64,000 bases of DNA from Selenomonadaceae bacterium (lineage in GTDB: Bacteria; Bacillota; Negativicutes; Selenomonadales; Selenomonadaceae), in NCBI GenBank assembly GCA_017614505.1, contig JAGABT010000016.1, positions 372,001-436,000 on the forward strand, given 5' to 3'. The position numbers and the translations under genes are program-made. Below the pieces are notes generated by a model. That model was not told the DNA's origin and ran no database searches. It saw nothing but the letters and a program-made list of their open reading frames with translations. How positions within the stretch are numbered: position 1 is the first letter of the stretch; every line of letters begins with the position of its first letter. Positions 59,701-64,000 of the stretch are shown one piece after another.

Positions 59701-60223
59701 CCAACTCGTTGCCGGTGCCTTCAATTTCAAAATAATCCGCGCCGCCGCCTGCGTCAATCGAAACGTTCGCGCCGGTGCTGTAAATCGTGTCGACGCCGGA
59801 ACCAGTGGAAATCGTCACGTTGCTGCCGCTGTTCGCAATGGCGTTGTTGCCGCCGGTCGTGCTGATTTGTACGTTGTTGCTGCGGTTGTCCATAGCGTCG
59901 TCGCCGGAGCCGGAAATTATCGTAGCGCCGGTGCCGACGTTGACAATGGCGTTATCGCCTTCGCCCGCGTCTATCGAAACATCTGCGCCGATGACGTTGA
60001 CAATGCTGTCATTGCCCGCGCCGGTAATTACGGTTGTGCTGTCGCCGCTTATCGCGACAAAATTGTTGCCTTCGCCGCGAATCAGGTTGCTGGTGCCTTC
60101 CGTAGCCACGCTGTCTGCACCGTTGCCCGCGTCTATCGTCACGTTATCTCCGCTGCTGGTAATGTAGTCCGCGCCGTCCGTGCCGGTAACCAGAGTGCTG
60201 TTTTCGATGTTATCAATGTCCAT
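41795..60223 (-). CDS. 6142-residue RTX-like protein with two metallopeptidase modules and an alpha/beta-hydrolase
   Basis: Start ATG 60223 (MDIDNIENSTLVTG) follows GGGAGGAAAA; a TTG six codons upstream contains that site. No signal peptide. Residues 1-290: ~20-residue beta-roll repeats (SGDNVTIDAGNGADS). Module A ~290-760: HEFIH at 594-598 and Glu617 in FFTEGVADL, a gluzincin-like HExxH-18x-E site. Module B is a homologous copy at +866: HEMIH 1460-1464, Glu1483. Residues ~1975-2235: alpha/beta-hydrolase with GFSEGA (Ser2084), GSEDTVATPE (Asp2176), GAAHGKA (His2206). Then three ~85-residue VYTAVDGDAEL...IKSGKV units set in long beta-rich sequence, more GGxGND-type repeats, and a C-terminal region shared with RTX1. 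Export by a type I-like route and anchoring at the cell surface are inferred. Proteolytic and esterase/peptidase activities are predicted from motifs only. Confidence 0.88.
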   Translation of the reverse strand: MDIDNIENSTLVTGTDGADYITSSGDNVTIDAGNGADSVATEGTSNLIRGEGNNFVAISGDSTTVITGAGNDSIVNVIGADVSIDAGEGDNAIVNVGTGATIISGSGDDAMDNRSNNVQISTTGGNNAIANSGSNVTISTGSGVDTIYSTGANVSIDAGGGADYFEIEGTGNELGNVIVEGNAGNDTIDIYEETATGVHSGYISVSGGDGRDVINVDYLTGSTTILGGAGNDYIFTTNDNALIDGGEGSDFISVTGSDNTVIAGAGYDTLRGSANIIADVTGSRVYGSNVILTTGDGTLTIVDGAGETLTINGEETVISAATHLNTGVDVMKKFFDVLKLYANDTITSGIDILSEAIRAVSFYSDLYDAVDNFTYEVTSPDTYSDTYDRLRETCGIVIGGFYDFTVDTGAISGYNAGGDTIKNAQDIVPEPAGAVLSDLEMPEAGATTTHTFTGNDGTTHTFTITTPDDFYSAVDSENDNSPLVDVSGEYSSFDSLAKGINNWWAPAAAKLAYDSFNLDFDGKNLYWVFANNMTEALAATARNDTNDLNRLEDNTTPYDNMIMLISLENYGNIDPDNQNGAQSIRTYVDRTIAHEFIHATMFGTGTFKRQMPQFFTEGVADLVHGGDDFNSNDTDVIVKLAESYQGISEALAFRAGTGSDNPEAYPGGYMFLRWLTHQNLDTEIILGTDAADVYEYYGGNAVVYGYDSSDSVTFSDEITGVELSGNDYLIFGSNGSMLLRDASDKNISLNDSASISGETFTITNKIGNMHVGSEYLTLGVFSVTFDLTNGNISGLSGAISGFAGGEYVINGETVSLGAGDIVADDGSGVTVIAGEVGIFKDTIVGGVNVTVSTADFEADTISATVSGNNAVFFTSEGNITVLDGATLLGDSLSNTIGYVGIAGSDFNDTINNSGSYVLVNARGGDDLILVSAEDTPNDGSTLSGYYGAYITVNGGDGDDFISLGSGVENTSVIFSEGSDTLAGANSSTRIVSSNITETIASGGNLVITNDTGTITALGVSDIEIQYNLDNTVSGIEITTGDSNDVIYNVGDNVTLDTGGGNDKITVSGSGSHIITGEGADTVISMGEGSYIETGDNNDVIKLQGGKHTINAGAGTNQISFDHDTGGNVIISTGEDEIFHYSSDTNIIAQVVKTRKMGDNVFITTDDGFVIVRDAVDKTIIVNGEELPVSNLNTGVDIMKNFFNVLSWYTDDKTTSGVDILSEAVRAVSLYRDLADAVDNFIYDITQGEGDIETRLKNAANLIPDGEDTGAVSGYNAGGSEILNAEDIVPESVTSLAEVALPEAGSTSEYTVTGNDGTVINFSVKWQDSFTAARDFTNGLALTELTDQVFSNGENSLSAAEIMEYIPTVAKGMTQWFPAAVKLAYDSYGISFDGKTIEAYFDVNAPYLAVTNPQGKTYYDEPLDTVEIGVNLSEFIGSPLDADDPNGKYDEIMYIDRILAHEMIHGVMYASSTIKNTMPEFFTEGVADLVQGDDDIRVLDIATLASNYEELYNSVSMTPGTGGRFTYAAGDMFLRYLINQNLNTEIVIGTDEADVYEYYGGNAVVSAFDENDSVILYEDAISALELSNGDKLITTATGSLVIRGGAAMINYVVDDEDVEFSAEDTATGDGEEISNSDVLEPIVGTSRNDTINSTDVSTFIDARGGDDLITSSGFSSTIHGGAGNDSIYLEDASIYAEGGAGDDFISIAGANVTIETSAGDDTVTGADSSTVIIVNNPVSVSENLIVTESGSLSVEGSDYSVAYKIITNASDTLISGTSGDDTIMTYGKNVIIDAGGGNDLLASSDYFNTETQLMNLYDSIDSIEFNFTDENLILALGENSITLSGYTGGSLNIDGHRVYAVKSGNSVKIDSSVDYYSVATDATLTGMSAGATVTVNGATFAVNDAGTEITSDGKVVWSGNAENLGGINIMELQDTGDTTALSMLVDSVLKVNTETGYPDFAAVFFHASEEADIPDATGYASSETLTITSADNLQLSGTHFAPETSSGNWVILVCGYGRTRRTMYPFVESYISQGYDVLTIDPRAMGESEGEYVTMGVAESHDLALWTQKIAEIDSSAKIVLHGFSEGAATIMLAAVDSDTTNVTRLVEDCGYTQIRTVFETLAAGSFLSDTFTSSAVFDAFFDIAEEVTGYDVEAAAPIDVISNVTISTLFITGSEDTVATPEMTQALYDACPAETKDIVIVDGAAHGKAAEVDSESYTTTIFEFLGDSNMDTITIAQDETKTINGIVYTAIDGSAQLNLDSDGSVTGIASGKVTAEISGASSSPTITFDATDGAFNFTAEGDTTLNVTYGGAKLKYVSGAVTYTASSMEIPVGTVGLSGTISNIIPFGIEVTAAAATSVSFADGMISLDEGGNLSGTVSLAGTQMAALEIGGGISFDPESREVAFAEGATLSASSPILNNMEISMTAKETVAGKFAFDSTNFGVTYTPSTAGVMTVTVSREGATLFGGDINLREGAVTYSLGNTLSIASGSVMDLTLNGTTFTLTAAGDSPSKISLADGNVVISADEDTSLDIVATRDGEQVFCGNLNLTNGTITYNQSTHELTATQGTKAIMTLAGNRQFAFEVVNDDAKGVMLLNEDGSITYTPDDNGTLRLSILHDGETTFSNDINVESGSINFNPANRTIGLTAGTVATVSIGSATITLTATSEAHVSFAFTDSGISFTPATEDGSLDISLTTSSGTMNANIDVVSGSFIFGGNGAITVTSGTELKVDFGNDYIVGFKTTDDAGGTISIGSGGLTFAPNSGDGGLELSVTRGGETRTTSLDVTGSITYKLDGSISLAEGTVVTNEFEDGNILKITANSAATGSIRFDPENGLTITPADADALSVLFTNGDIDVFDITSIDGTVNYKGGMITALDGTSARYTNYYMESEMLLSTSGGSSSLVITEDTTSYIPNDGATFVLDYLDGDTLEITGGRFMDDYEHAIITAGSTFRTNDDEDYFVLETAGDYNINGAEITTTADGVHVWFSNYDTVAFTADDDVIFNGETLSGDITIVDGEIVAGEIIAEGESVTFDGIVYTAVDGDAELKFYGGKVAGIKSGKVTLTLEGSDDPSITFDDNSDGFDFTATAADNAIEITVAGITNTYRSGTVTYGDGKISVEGGDFTMLGSIYGQAMSADISAEGTIDFEFSATALTIEGENIDVTLNIGETSQNFEISGKFVDNFAARAVSLSEGAIIRSIFEDGTFSVITANTDIENLINLNAEGGFEITSTNPDALTIELTNAEDFSVMTISQIEGTLNYSDDDILTLSDGTSLDVSVYDYKAKVSTSGNSSTFKVEPERIIYTPGEGATLVFDYYEESVVYTEQGGSIIANYDSPTVLTLTEGISLTTNDETITFVLETAGTYNLNGAEITTSSDGVEVRLDNYNTVEFTADSDVIFNGETLSGDITIVNGEIATGDIIAEGESVTIDGVVYTAVDGDAELNLQSGKVAGIKSGKVTAQIADASTSPTITFDATDGAFDFTAAVNTTLNVVYNGVTLQYVSGAITYTASELEIPAGDISVVGFDNIPMNITVNFPEDTTASFSDGTIHFATTESISGTISIYGMTVGTLEINGEISYGQVSSDVSMTAGTTLSANISMLSNYGISVTALDDVSGTFVLNTSPMGVTYTPATDDGAVALAISRGGVTSFNGEVNCRAGSMTFGLDGSMSLASGTILDTTVNGTTITVTASGDEPSKMAMTDGKIAITPGDGSALDLALSRSGVQLLSGSLKLTSGEISYDPSTNEITVTKGTELQVDFGNDYSVTLTATDDAGGALRLGEDGITFAPNSGDGGLELSVTRGGETRTTNLNVTGSLTYRLDGSLSLAEGTVIENSWEDGTNLKITATTDEISNVRFDPETGLTITDENNNLALDFTFPDGTNFQVDKISGTVTYKNAMFTMQEGAEMHYFLLNAGAASSIEQYAVVNSGSFAFGFHAFSENPEESFVSYIASDNSSIDVTTIEADKKLTVISGTLEVNSRLQLLDPGIVIYGAAGSTGTGATSFSFNGDGEYTLNGVKVTVSDVVLREGNNYGTSVRLIDNKSIMFTPGTATISYDGNDYTGDNIMLIENTGEITSLMTKTGESFIDGDRTFNMIADAPTGVTVSTGENSFDVAHVITEAEVEEFDDTTEDDLGKVFEEKVTIAGDDSYTVSSRTFGVSVVSGLSNGASVDAAVVFGGVENAYGTGFKFVTDEEGSFTFGDKNITIAGDNSVTLDIGFNADGTAVVEDYSGLDEGATIIGVSEAAVENTESGVAISGTDEADIIDNSGENVSIDAGEGDNSITSSGENALIETGDGNNEITNSGDGSSIKTGAGDDKISNTDADNVLIDAGAGDNSVVSGCDNVTVISEGGNDTINADGANTSIVAGDGNNVITSSNGSATVISGSGDDNITNLDADAVYINAGDGNNFVGSYLEYTVDSAADTLKNYYESETVITGSGNDTIANYGGYYVSVSTGDGNDSIRSHHSYYNTIDAGAGDDIVILQNGHYQNVNAGAGDDTIIGSVVSGSGNWATGGYATLIGGEGDDYINPSYSNDSYIEGGSGNDTIISRGPRQTIDAGAGDDVISLGSANANESRTETTTSNLIITGVGNDTIYGYDSDSTIQSADVISTELSGKDVILTTDKGTLTIVKGAGTAINVNGEQIATGEFEVTAGEPLEYNGMTFTGSGKVTLAGDVPTLGAGVAVTGAEDVVLTAKGFNTINGQALQLTEKVPLGVTVATIEDGISMAHVISEEDFAEYVGRIFKEEAYVYGDDEYFVRVDAGGIRSIFGLSSGVTVEGKGHTETEIGSGVYEDDYSVLQLGLSEAGTYTFNDKEYTIGELTSDTPVGVNVHYETDSTAAVTFIRYLNGNTISGDFTGKEVSVGSDKAAQIVSIAGDDSVSITGGTKKASVISGVSDGATLYGTGGAIKFTTDEEGEFTAVNYEGYAQNFTVQGDDSVDFVLGYYTNSLGADAFQIEGIYNFESGTLIFDGTTGYHAFNVADRFSRLKPSDVTHFGDATAAPYFEENVTVQVADSQIVSIDGVSLVDNLKGNVTIHAVEPMTVNGEGFGITGDDDYNIIVENGKATEIVGISSGATLSSAGKAGKFITDEEGTFNLANYTGKTQNFTVQGDDSVEFVLEHYTRPDGEAAFQVDGVYNLENGTLIIDSATAYHAVNVGESVKEIVANKDKVMHFGDDRPEDFWNDYATLQVVDSQVVSIDGIRVMENIKGDVTVHGVGDMTVNGAEIYVDGDDDFNVIVEDGKVTSVVGIEDGATIDGTKITYVTDGDGVFVLDFTEYDSMSVTLDSSEPVSFGFNRNSLADTISGLNGAMYIAEGMALNINMNGTTGSISGAASIFGNGEELVSLAGVEDKVTIAADNPELIVALDNDKSVTINKTTFALSGDKDGVQIIGNEITDLGAGASLSVSKAGTYTVNGSAFDAKADDTFVATAEGVYIYNPNSMPVTTDTATEDVLTRFDVTAEPATVKTGETDLSTETVASAVELTSGNQSVTFNDRGHNAAIVSKAANGVKDIGLGDGGDLVVVEDTGADVSITTGANDDTIVNQGANTYIDMAAGGADKVYALGGTATLDNYHASTGSGLQTDFSDIGAAIENGKITFRTGEVSLSGAKVYVNDGYDDATLVDFYDINGEEQMVGFTNTEGGSIDLSPMNKPAIIVGGMQAASSLVGSANDDTIYAAAGDTINGYGGDNLVKLSTNRKINANGVAIEIPTVRSATIVENFKTGFDAGDDYIRADIDVSDMSYVDGDVVIKHDDSKVILKDVGDGSSAKILVDKDTSVVVGRGATAKVADEVADFYIGKKSALDFSDDYERDVSVNLAEGKGAVGAHDVVFYGFNTVTAGGGKTTLIGSEENEEFYAGSNDGTIYGGGGRDILHGYTGDDKNGSTEFFFDKDRATITGFEFTDGKSINPDKINTGAQGVEGVGVNGDDVYVELFNGGRLMIEGAAGKDFAIANDYGDVVAQISDGDLTYDGRANYFSTTTKSRAKLEVSSEVDNAEVWLNNGRSDEFHGNIYELDASAVEGNATLVGNDFDNVITAGKGNNSLWGGSSASNDTLIGGDGKDLFWYEMGNGNDVIQGAGSNDSVNLYGITVDMLTTEVTSDSITLKFNNGQTLKLDTNDGTTFQLADGSNWNYDKSDNSWKTK

Positions 60224-60245
60224 TAAAAATTTTCCTCCCAAATTT

Positions 60246-60457
60246 TATTTTATAACCATAACGGGGAATATCAGCGTTTTATCAGCATTTCTTTCTCGAA
60301 AGAAACGCTGGCAAAGAAAGGGGGCCGCATAGGTCGCTTCCGGCGACCTGTGACGGCCCGCGCCCCATCCATGGGGCGCTTCTTAAGCGCGTGCAGGCGC
60401 CCCATAGCAAATCCTCCTATTCGTCGAATTTGCAGGGGCGCTTCTTAAGCGCGTGCT
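60246..60457 (+). repeat. mosaic palindromic element, copy 6, with duplicated uspA 3' end
   Basis: Bases 60246-60265 match the end of the uspA-like gene (60457-60476) at 18 of 20 positions, so the gene's tail occurs on both sides of the element. The element at 60283 has the AGCATTTCTTT/AAAGAAACGCT hairpin, the GGTCGCTTCCGGCGACC hairpin shared with copy 4, and GCGCCCCATCCATGGGGCGC. The module GGGGCGCTTCTTAAGCGCG occurs twice (from about 60373 and 60434), and the 41-bp module of 14959 lies between. Confidence 0.82.
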
Positions 60458-60836
60458 ATTTTATTACCATAACAGGTATTTTAGCTTCTTCAACGACTTT
60501 CTGGCTGACGCTACCTAGAAGTGCGCCTTTAATCACTCCCAGACCGCGTGAACCCATAATAATCATGTCGGATTTTTCGGCGTCAGCGACCTTGAGAATT
60601 GCTTTGGAAATATCGCCGGACTCGACGTGTTTATTCGCGGTAATGTCAGCGGGCAGTTTCTGCCAGATTCTGTCAAAAACCAGCTCGCTGGGAATATCCT
60701 TGTTGACGCCGCTTTCCACGTAGACGAAATCCATCGCCGCCCTGCACTTCGACGCCAGATAAATCGCCTCGTCGACAGCCTTGCAGCCATTGACCGAGCC
60801 GTCCACCGGCACCAGGATTTTTTTAATCGTTCCCAT
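60456..60836 (-). CDS. universal stress protein, UspA family
   Basis: 126 residues. VPVDGS near the N-terminus and GSRGLGVIKGALLGSVSQKV near the C-terminus form the ATP-binding G-x2-G-x9-G-S pattern of the ATP-binding UspA subclass. ATG 60836 follows GGAGG within the last codons of addA, and the genes overlap by 14 bp, so translation is coupled. Its physiological role is unknown. Confidence 0.92.
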   Translation of the reverse strand: MGTIKKILVPVDGSVNGCKAVDEAIYLASKCRAAMDFVYVESGVNKDIPSELVFDRIWQKLPADITANKHVESGDISKAILKVADAEKSDMIIMGSRGLGVIKGALLGSVSQKVVEEAKIPVMVIK

Positions 60837-63800
60837 TGCTCATCCCTCCGCTCATGTCAATCAATCGACCTGCGCCGAGCAGGTACAGATATTTTTCGGC
60901 AATTTTAAAACCCGCCAGCGATTCTGCCGCGCGAGTGTAGTACTCAATCTGGCGGCGGTATTCGTGGCGGAAATGTTCATCTGAGTTATCGCGGTCGGTT
61001 TTGTAGTCGAGCAGAATCCATTTACCATCGGCGTCCTTGAAAAGCACGTCGATAATTCCCTGCAAAAAAACTTTTTCGCCAGCCGCGCCGCTGAAAACTT
61101 CGCCCGCGTCAATATTCTGGTTGAATGGAAGTTCACGATAAACTTCCTGCGCGCTGATTATACTATTTCCAATTTGAGTTGTAAAGAAATTTGAAATATT
61201 CCCCACCTTGCGTCTGACGGCGGCTGCCTGTTCCTCGGTTAAAATCTGCCGCTCAACGAAAGAATCAATCTGCGCGAGGATACCTTCAGCGCTCAAATCG
61301 CCCGCTAAATCCAGATGCTGCATGACGCTGTGCATTGCCGTGCCGTATTCAGCGGCAGTCATTTCGGCTTTCTGCAAAAAATTCGGGCGCCGGTAAATAA
61401 TTTTCCGCCTGCCGGTAATTTCAGTGCGAGTATCGTCTTCAGCGTCGAGGCGGCGTTTAATTTCGGTGACTGAAAGTTTCGCGGGAATATCGAGCGGCGG
61501 CGTATCGGGCTTATCGATTTGTGCGGCGGCTTTGGTCGTGGAAGTATCAGCGTCGGAAATTTCGGCGGCTGGCGAGGTAATATCTTTAGCGTCGAGCGTT
61601 GAAATGTCGAAAGTGTCAGCGAGGGAGTCTTTAACCATGAGAAGCCAGTCGAGCGGGCGGTTGGCGCTTTGAATCACTTCGGCGCTGAGAATCGCGGCGT
61701 TGTTGAATTTGTCAAGGGCTTTATCGTTTTCGACGGTGCCGACGAGGATTAATTTTTCGCGGGCGCGGGTGAAGGCGACGTAGAGAATGCGTAGTTCCTC
61801 GGCGAGCATTTCAGCGCGGGCTTTACGCGTTATGACGCGGCGGGCGAAAGTCTGCGTGCGGGCGGCGCCGCCAGCGAGCGTTTTGTAAATGCCAATACCG
61901 AGCGTGCGGTGCGAGATAACGGTTTCGCGCAGGTCTTTCATGTTGAAGCGTTTGCCGAGGCTGGCGACGAACACGACGGGAAATTCCAGGCCCTTGCTCT
62001 TGTGAATGGTCATGACGCGGACGACGTTTTCAGATTCAGACAGGGTGCGGGCGGCGGAAAGGTCGTTGCCGAGGTCGCGGATTTTCCGAATGAACTGGAT
62101 AAATCTTGACAGACCGCGGAAGGAAGTTTTTTCATAAGCGGCGGCGCGGTCGATAAGCATGCGCAGATTAGCTTGAGGGATTTTTCCATCGACCTTGCCG
62201 CCAAAATAATCGTAGTAGCCGGTTTCGCGGTAAATCAGATTCAGCAGCTCCGGCACACTCATTTTATACGCGAGCTCGCGCCAGCGATTAATTTTGGCGA
62301 GGAACTCCTTACAGCCAGGGTCGTTGCTGATAAGCGTGAACAAATCGGCGGCGCGGTCTTTAATGCGCAGCTGGGCGAGGTATTCGGTGCTGAAACCGCC
62401 AATGGGACTGAGCATGACGGCGGCGAGCGGAATATCCTGACGGGCGTTGTCCAAAATTTTCAGCAGGTTGACGATAGTTTGAATTTCGGCGGCGTTGAAG
62501 TAGCCGTTTTTATCGGCGGCGTAGGCGGAAATATTATTTTTGCGGAGGACTTCGACGATTTTGGCGGCGATACCGTCCATGGAGCGGAACAGAATCACGA
62601 TGTCGCGGAACTCAATCTGGCGGTAGGCGCCGAGGTTTTTGTCCCAGATATTCTTTTTGAGCATGGCGTTGATTTTGTCGGCGATAAACTGCATTTCAGT
62701 TTCAAGGCGGTCAAAATCCGGCGTGTAGTCGGAATCTTCATCGTCGTCGAATTTTTTCGCGCTGGTGCGGTTGAGATTGAGAATGCAAAGCTCGGCGGGT
62801 TCGTTGAAAGTATTGGCGGAGGCTGGATAACTGGCGCCGAAGTTGAGGCGGGCGTCCGCGTCGTAGTCAATTTCCATGGCGTCGCTGGTCATAAGCTTTT
62901 CAAAGACGGCGTTGACGGCGTTGACAACCTGCCTGCGCGAACGGAAATTCTGCGAAAGGTCGACGCGTTCAGAATCGGCGCGGCTGGGGTAGTCTAGATA
63001 TTTTTTGAGGAAAATTTCGGGCTCGGCGTTGCGGAAGCGGTAGATTGACTGCTTGACGTCACCGACGGCGAAAAAGTTATTCGCGCGGGCAATGCGGCTG
63101 ATAATTTCTTCCTGCACGCCGTTGGTATCCTGATATTCGTCGACCATGATGACGCTGAATTTTTCGCGGTAGCTGGCGGCGGTGGAACTGTCGGCGTCGA
63201 AAATTTCCAGCGCGAGGTGTTCCATGTCGTCGAAGTCGATGATATTTTTATCGCGCTTGGCTTTGGTGAAGGCGGCGTCGAAGTCGAGCGTAACCTGAAC
63301 GAGCTGGCGGACAGACTCAGCGAGGGCGTGCATTTCGGAAATAATGTCAGCGGTTGACGCGGTGATAAGGGTATCGCTGAGCTTTTTGATTTTGCCCTTG
63401 TAGGCGTCGCGGCGGGTTTTGAGTTCTTCCTTAACTTCAGGGTCAAGCTTTTTGGCGTCGAAGCGCTTGAAGTCGGCGGTCTGGAGCAGGGCAAAAAGTT
63501 TGTCGAGGTCACCAGCGGCGGCTAATTCGGCGATAAGCAGGAAATCCGCGTCGAGGCATTTGGCGGCGCTGGCGAATTTGAGAATGGCGCGGCAGTCGGC
63601 GCGGGAATAGTTTATGACGCTTTGAGCCTGCTGGAACGCGAAACTTTTGACGGTATCGAGCCAGCTGGAGCCGTCGGGCAGGGTGAAAGTTTCTGGGTTC
63701 TGGTAAAGTTCGACGAGGGAGTTAAGCCAGTCGCGCGGGTAGGGGCGGGACTGCGAAAATTTGTGCAGATTGATAATGAGCTCGTGCAGATTCGAATCGC

Positions 63801-64000
63801 CCTGAACGCTGCCGCCAAATTCGTCGGTGAACTTGAGGAAGGCGGCGTCGGCGGCGGAATATTTCTGCTCGAAAAGTTCTTCAATAACGTCCTGCTTGAG
63901 AATGCTAAGTTCGTGTTCATCGGCTTCGCGGAATTTCGGGTCGAGGCTGATTTTGGCGAAGTGGCGCTTGAGCACGGAAAGGCAGAAGGCGTGGAAAGTC
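60823..64000 (-). CDS. addA: ATP-dependent helicase/nuclease subunit A, 5'-truncated
   Basis: At least 1050 residues visible; the frame continues past the window end (TFHAFCLSVLKRHF upstream of the first Met), so the Walker A motif is missing. Seen here: FDDMEHLALEI, helicase motif II IMVDEYQDTN, SQNFRSR, VMTIHKSKGLEFPVVFV, LRILYVAFTRAREKLIL, and the C-terminal RecB-family nuclease with LLDYKTDR. With AddB it resects double-strand breaks and loads RecA, the Firmicutes counterpart of RecBCD. addB is probably upstream, outside the window. Confidence 0.95.
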   Translation of the reverse strand, partial: TFHAFCLSVLKRHFAKISLDPKFREADEHELSILKQDVIEELFEQKYSAADAAFLKFTDEFGGSVQGDSNLHELIINLHKFSQSRPYPRDWLNSLVELYQNPETFTLPDGSSWLDTVKSFAFQQAQSVINYSRADCRAILKFASAAKCLDADFLLIAELAAAGDLDKLFALLQTADFKRFDAKKLDPEVKEELKTRRDAYKGKIKKLSDTLITASTADIISEMHALAESVRQLVQVTLDFDAAFTKAKRDKNIIDFDDMEHLALEIFDADSSTAASYREKFSVIMVDEYQDTNGVQEEIISRIARANNFFAVGDVKQSIYRFRNAEPEIFLKKYLDYPSRADSERVDLSQNFRSRRQVVNAVNAVFEKLMTSDAMEIDYDADARLNFGASYPASANTFNEPAELCILNLNRTSAKKFDDDEDSDYTPDFDRLETEMQFIADKINAMLKKNIWDKNLGAYRQIEFRDIVILFRSMDGIAAKIVEVLRKNNISAYAADKNGYFNAAEIQTIVNLLKILDNARQDIPLAAVMLSPIGGFSTEYLAQLRIKDRAADLFTLISNDPGCKEFLAKINRWRELAYKMSVPELLNLIYRETGYYDYFGGKVDGKIPQANLRMLIDRAAAYEKTSFRGLSRFIQFIRKIRDLGNDLSAARTLSESENVVRVMTIHKSKGLEFPVVFVASLGKRFNMKDLRETVISHRTLGIGIYKTLAGGAARTQTFARRVITRKARAEMLAEELRILYVAFTRAREKLILVGTVENDKALDKFNNAAILSAEVIQSANRPLDWLLMVKDSLADTFDISTLDAKDITSPAAEISDADTSTTKAAAQIDKPDTPPLDIPAKLSVTEIKRRLDAEDDTRTEITGRRKIIYRRPNFLQKAEMTAAEYGTAMHSVMQHLDLAGDLSAEGILAQIDSFVERQILTEEQAAAVRRKVGNISNFFTTQIGNSIISAQEVYRELPFNQNIDAGEVFSGAAGEKVFLQGIIDVLFKDADGKWILLDYKTDRDNSDEHFRHEYRRQIEYYTRAAESLAGFKIAEKYLYLLGAGRLIDMSGGMSNGND

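Overview
The window looks like a chromosomal segment of a diderm Firmicute (Negativicutes/Selenomonadales-like). This is inferred from a Firmicutes-type core gene set (cdaA-cdaR, addA, a YvyF-like flagellar protein, the COG2509 flavoprotein, glmM/glmS), strong GGAGG ribosome-binding sites with frequent TTG starts, tRNA genes without an encoded CCA, and very large RTX-like proteins without signal peptides, which fit a bacterium with an outer membrane. No marker gene fixes the genus.

Layout: 1-2716, methyl-cycle genes (truncated ahcY, then an MTA/SAH deaminase with two credible starts). 2717-3443, repeats and tRNA-Ser(GGA). 3444-6804, topB-glmM. 6805-14729, a 620-nt leader with a 19-bp minisatellite, then a 2419-residue repeat protein (RTX1). 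14730-15151, repeats and tRNA-Ser(GCT). 15199-16498, LysR regulator and hot-dog thioesterase. 16607-19265, dhaL-gltX and an unknown gene. 19631-21994, cydAB. 22057-26710, a second RTX-like gene whose frame is broken near the 5' end. 26795-28582, a GT51 glycosyltransferase and cbiB. 28699-30354, an orphan GspE-like ATPase and crcB. 30406-35212, YvyF-like, radical SAM, cdaA, cdaR, COG2509. 35411-40542, glmS, a DpnI homologue, tagA-like, psd, pssA and a coiled-coil membrane protein. 40769-41629, an FlgF-type rod protein. 41795-60223, one 6142-residue protein. 60456-64000, uspA-like and truncated addA.

The most striking content is the three giant repeat proteins, which take up nearly half the window. 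The largest (minus strand, 60223 to 41795) carries two HExxH...E zinc-peptidase-like modules in an 866-residue internal duplication, and an alpha/beta-hydrolase domain with a visible Ser-Asp-His triad, all within beta-roll/beta-solenoid sequence. It shares its C-terminal region with RTX1, which suggests a common export or anchoring route; no secretion genes lie in the window.

The second notable system is a family of mosaic palindromic intergenic elements, six main copies (near 1178, 2723, 14788, 35213, 40565 and 60283). Each lies just downstream of a gene, and several are bordered by duplications of that gene's 3' end or terminator. I could not search any database, so novelty is untested.
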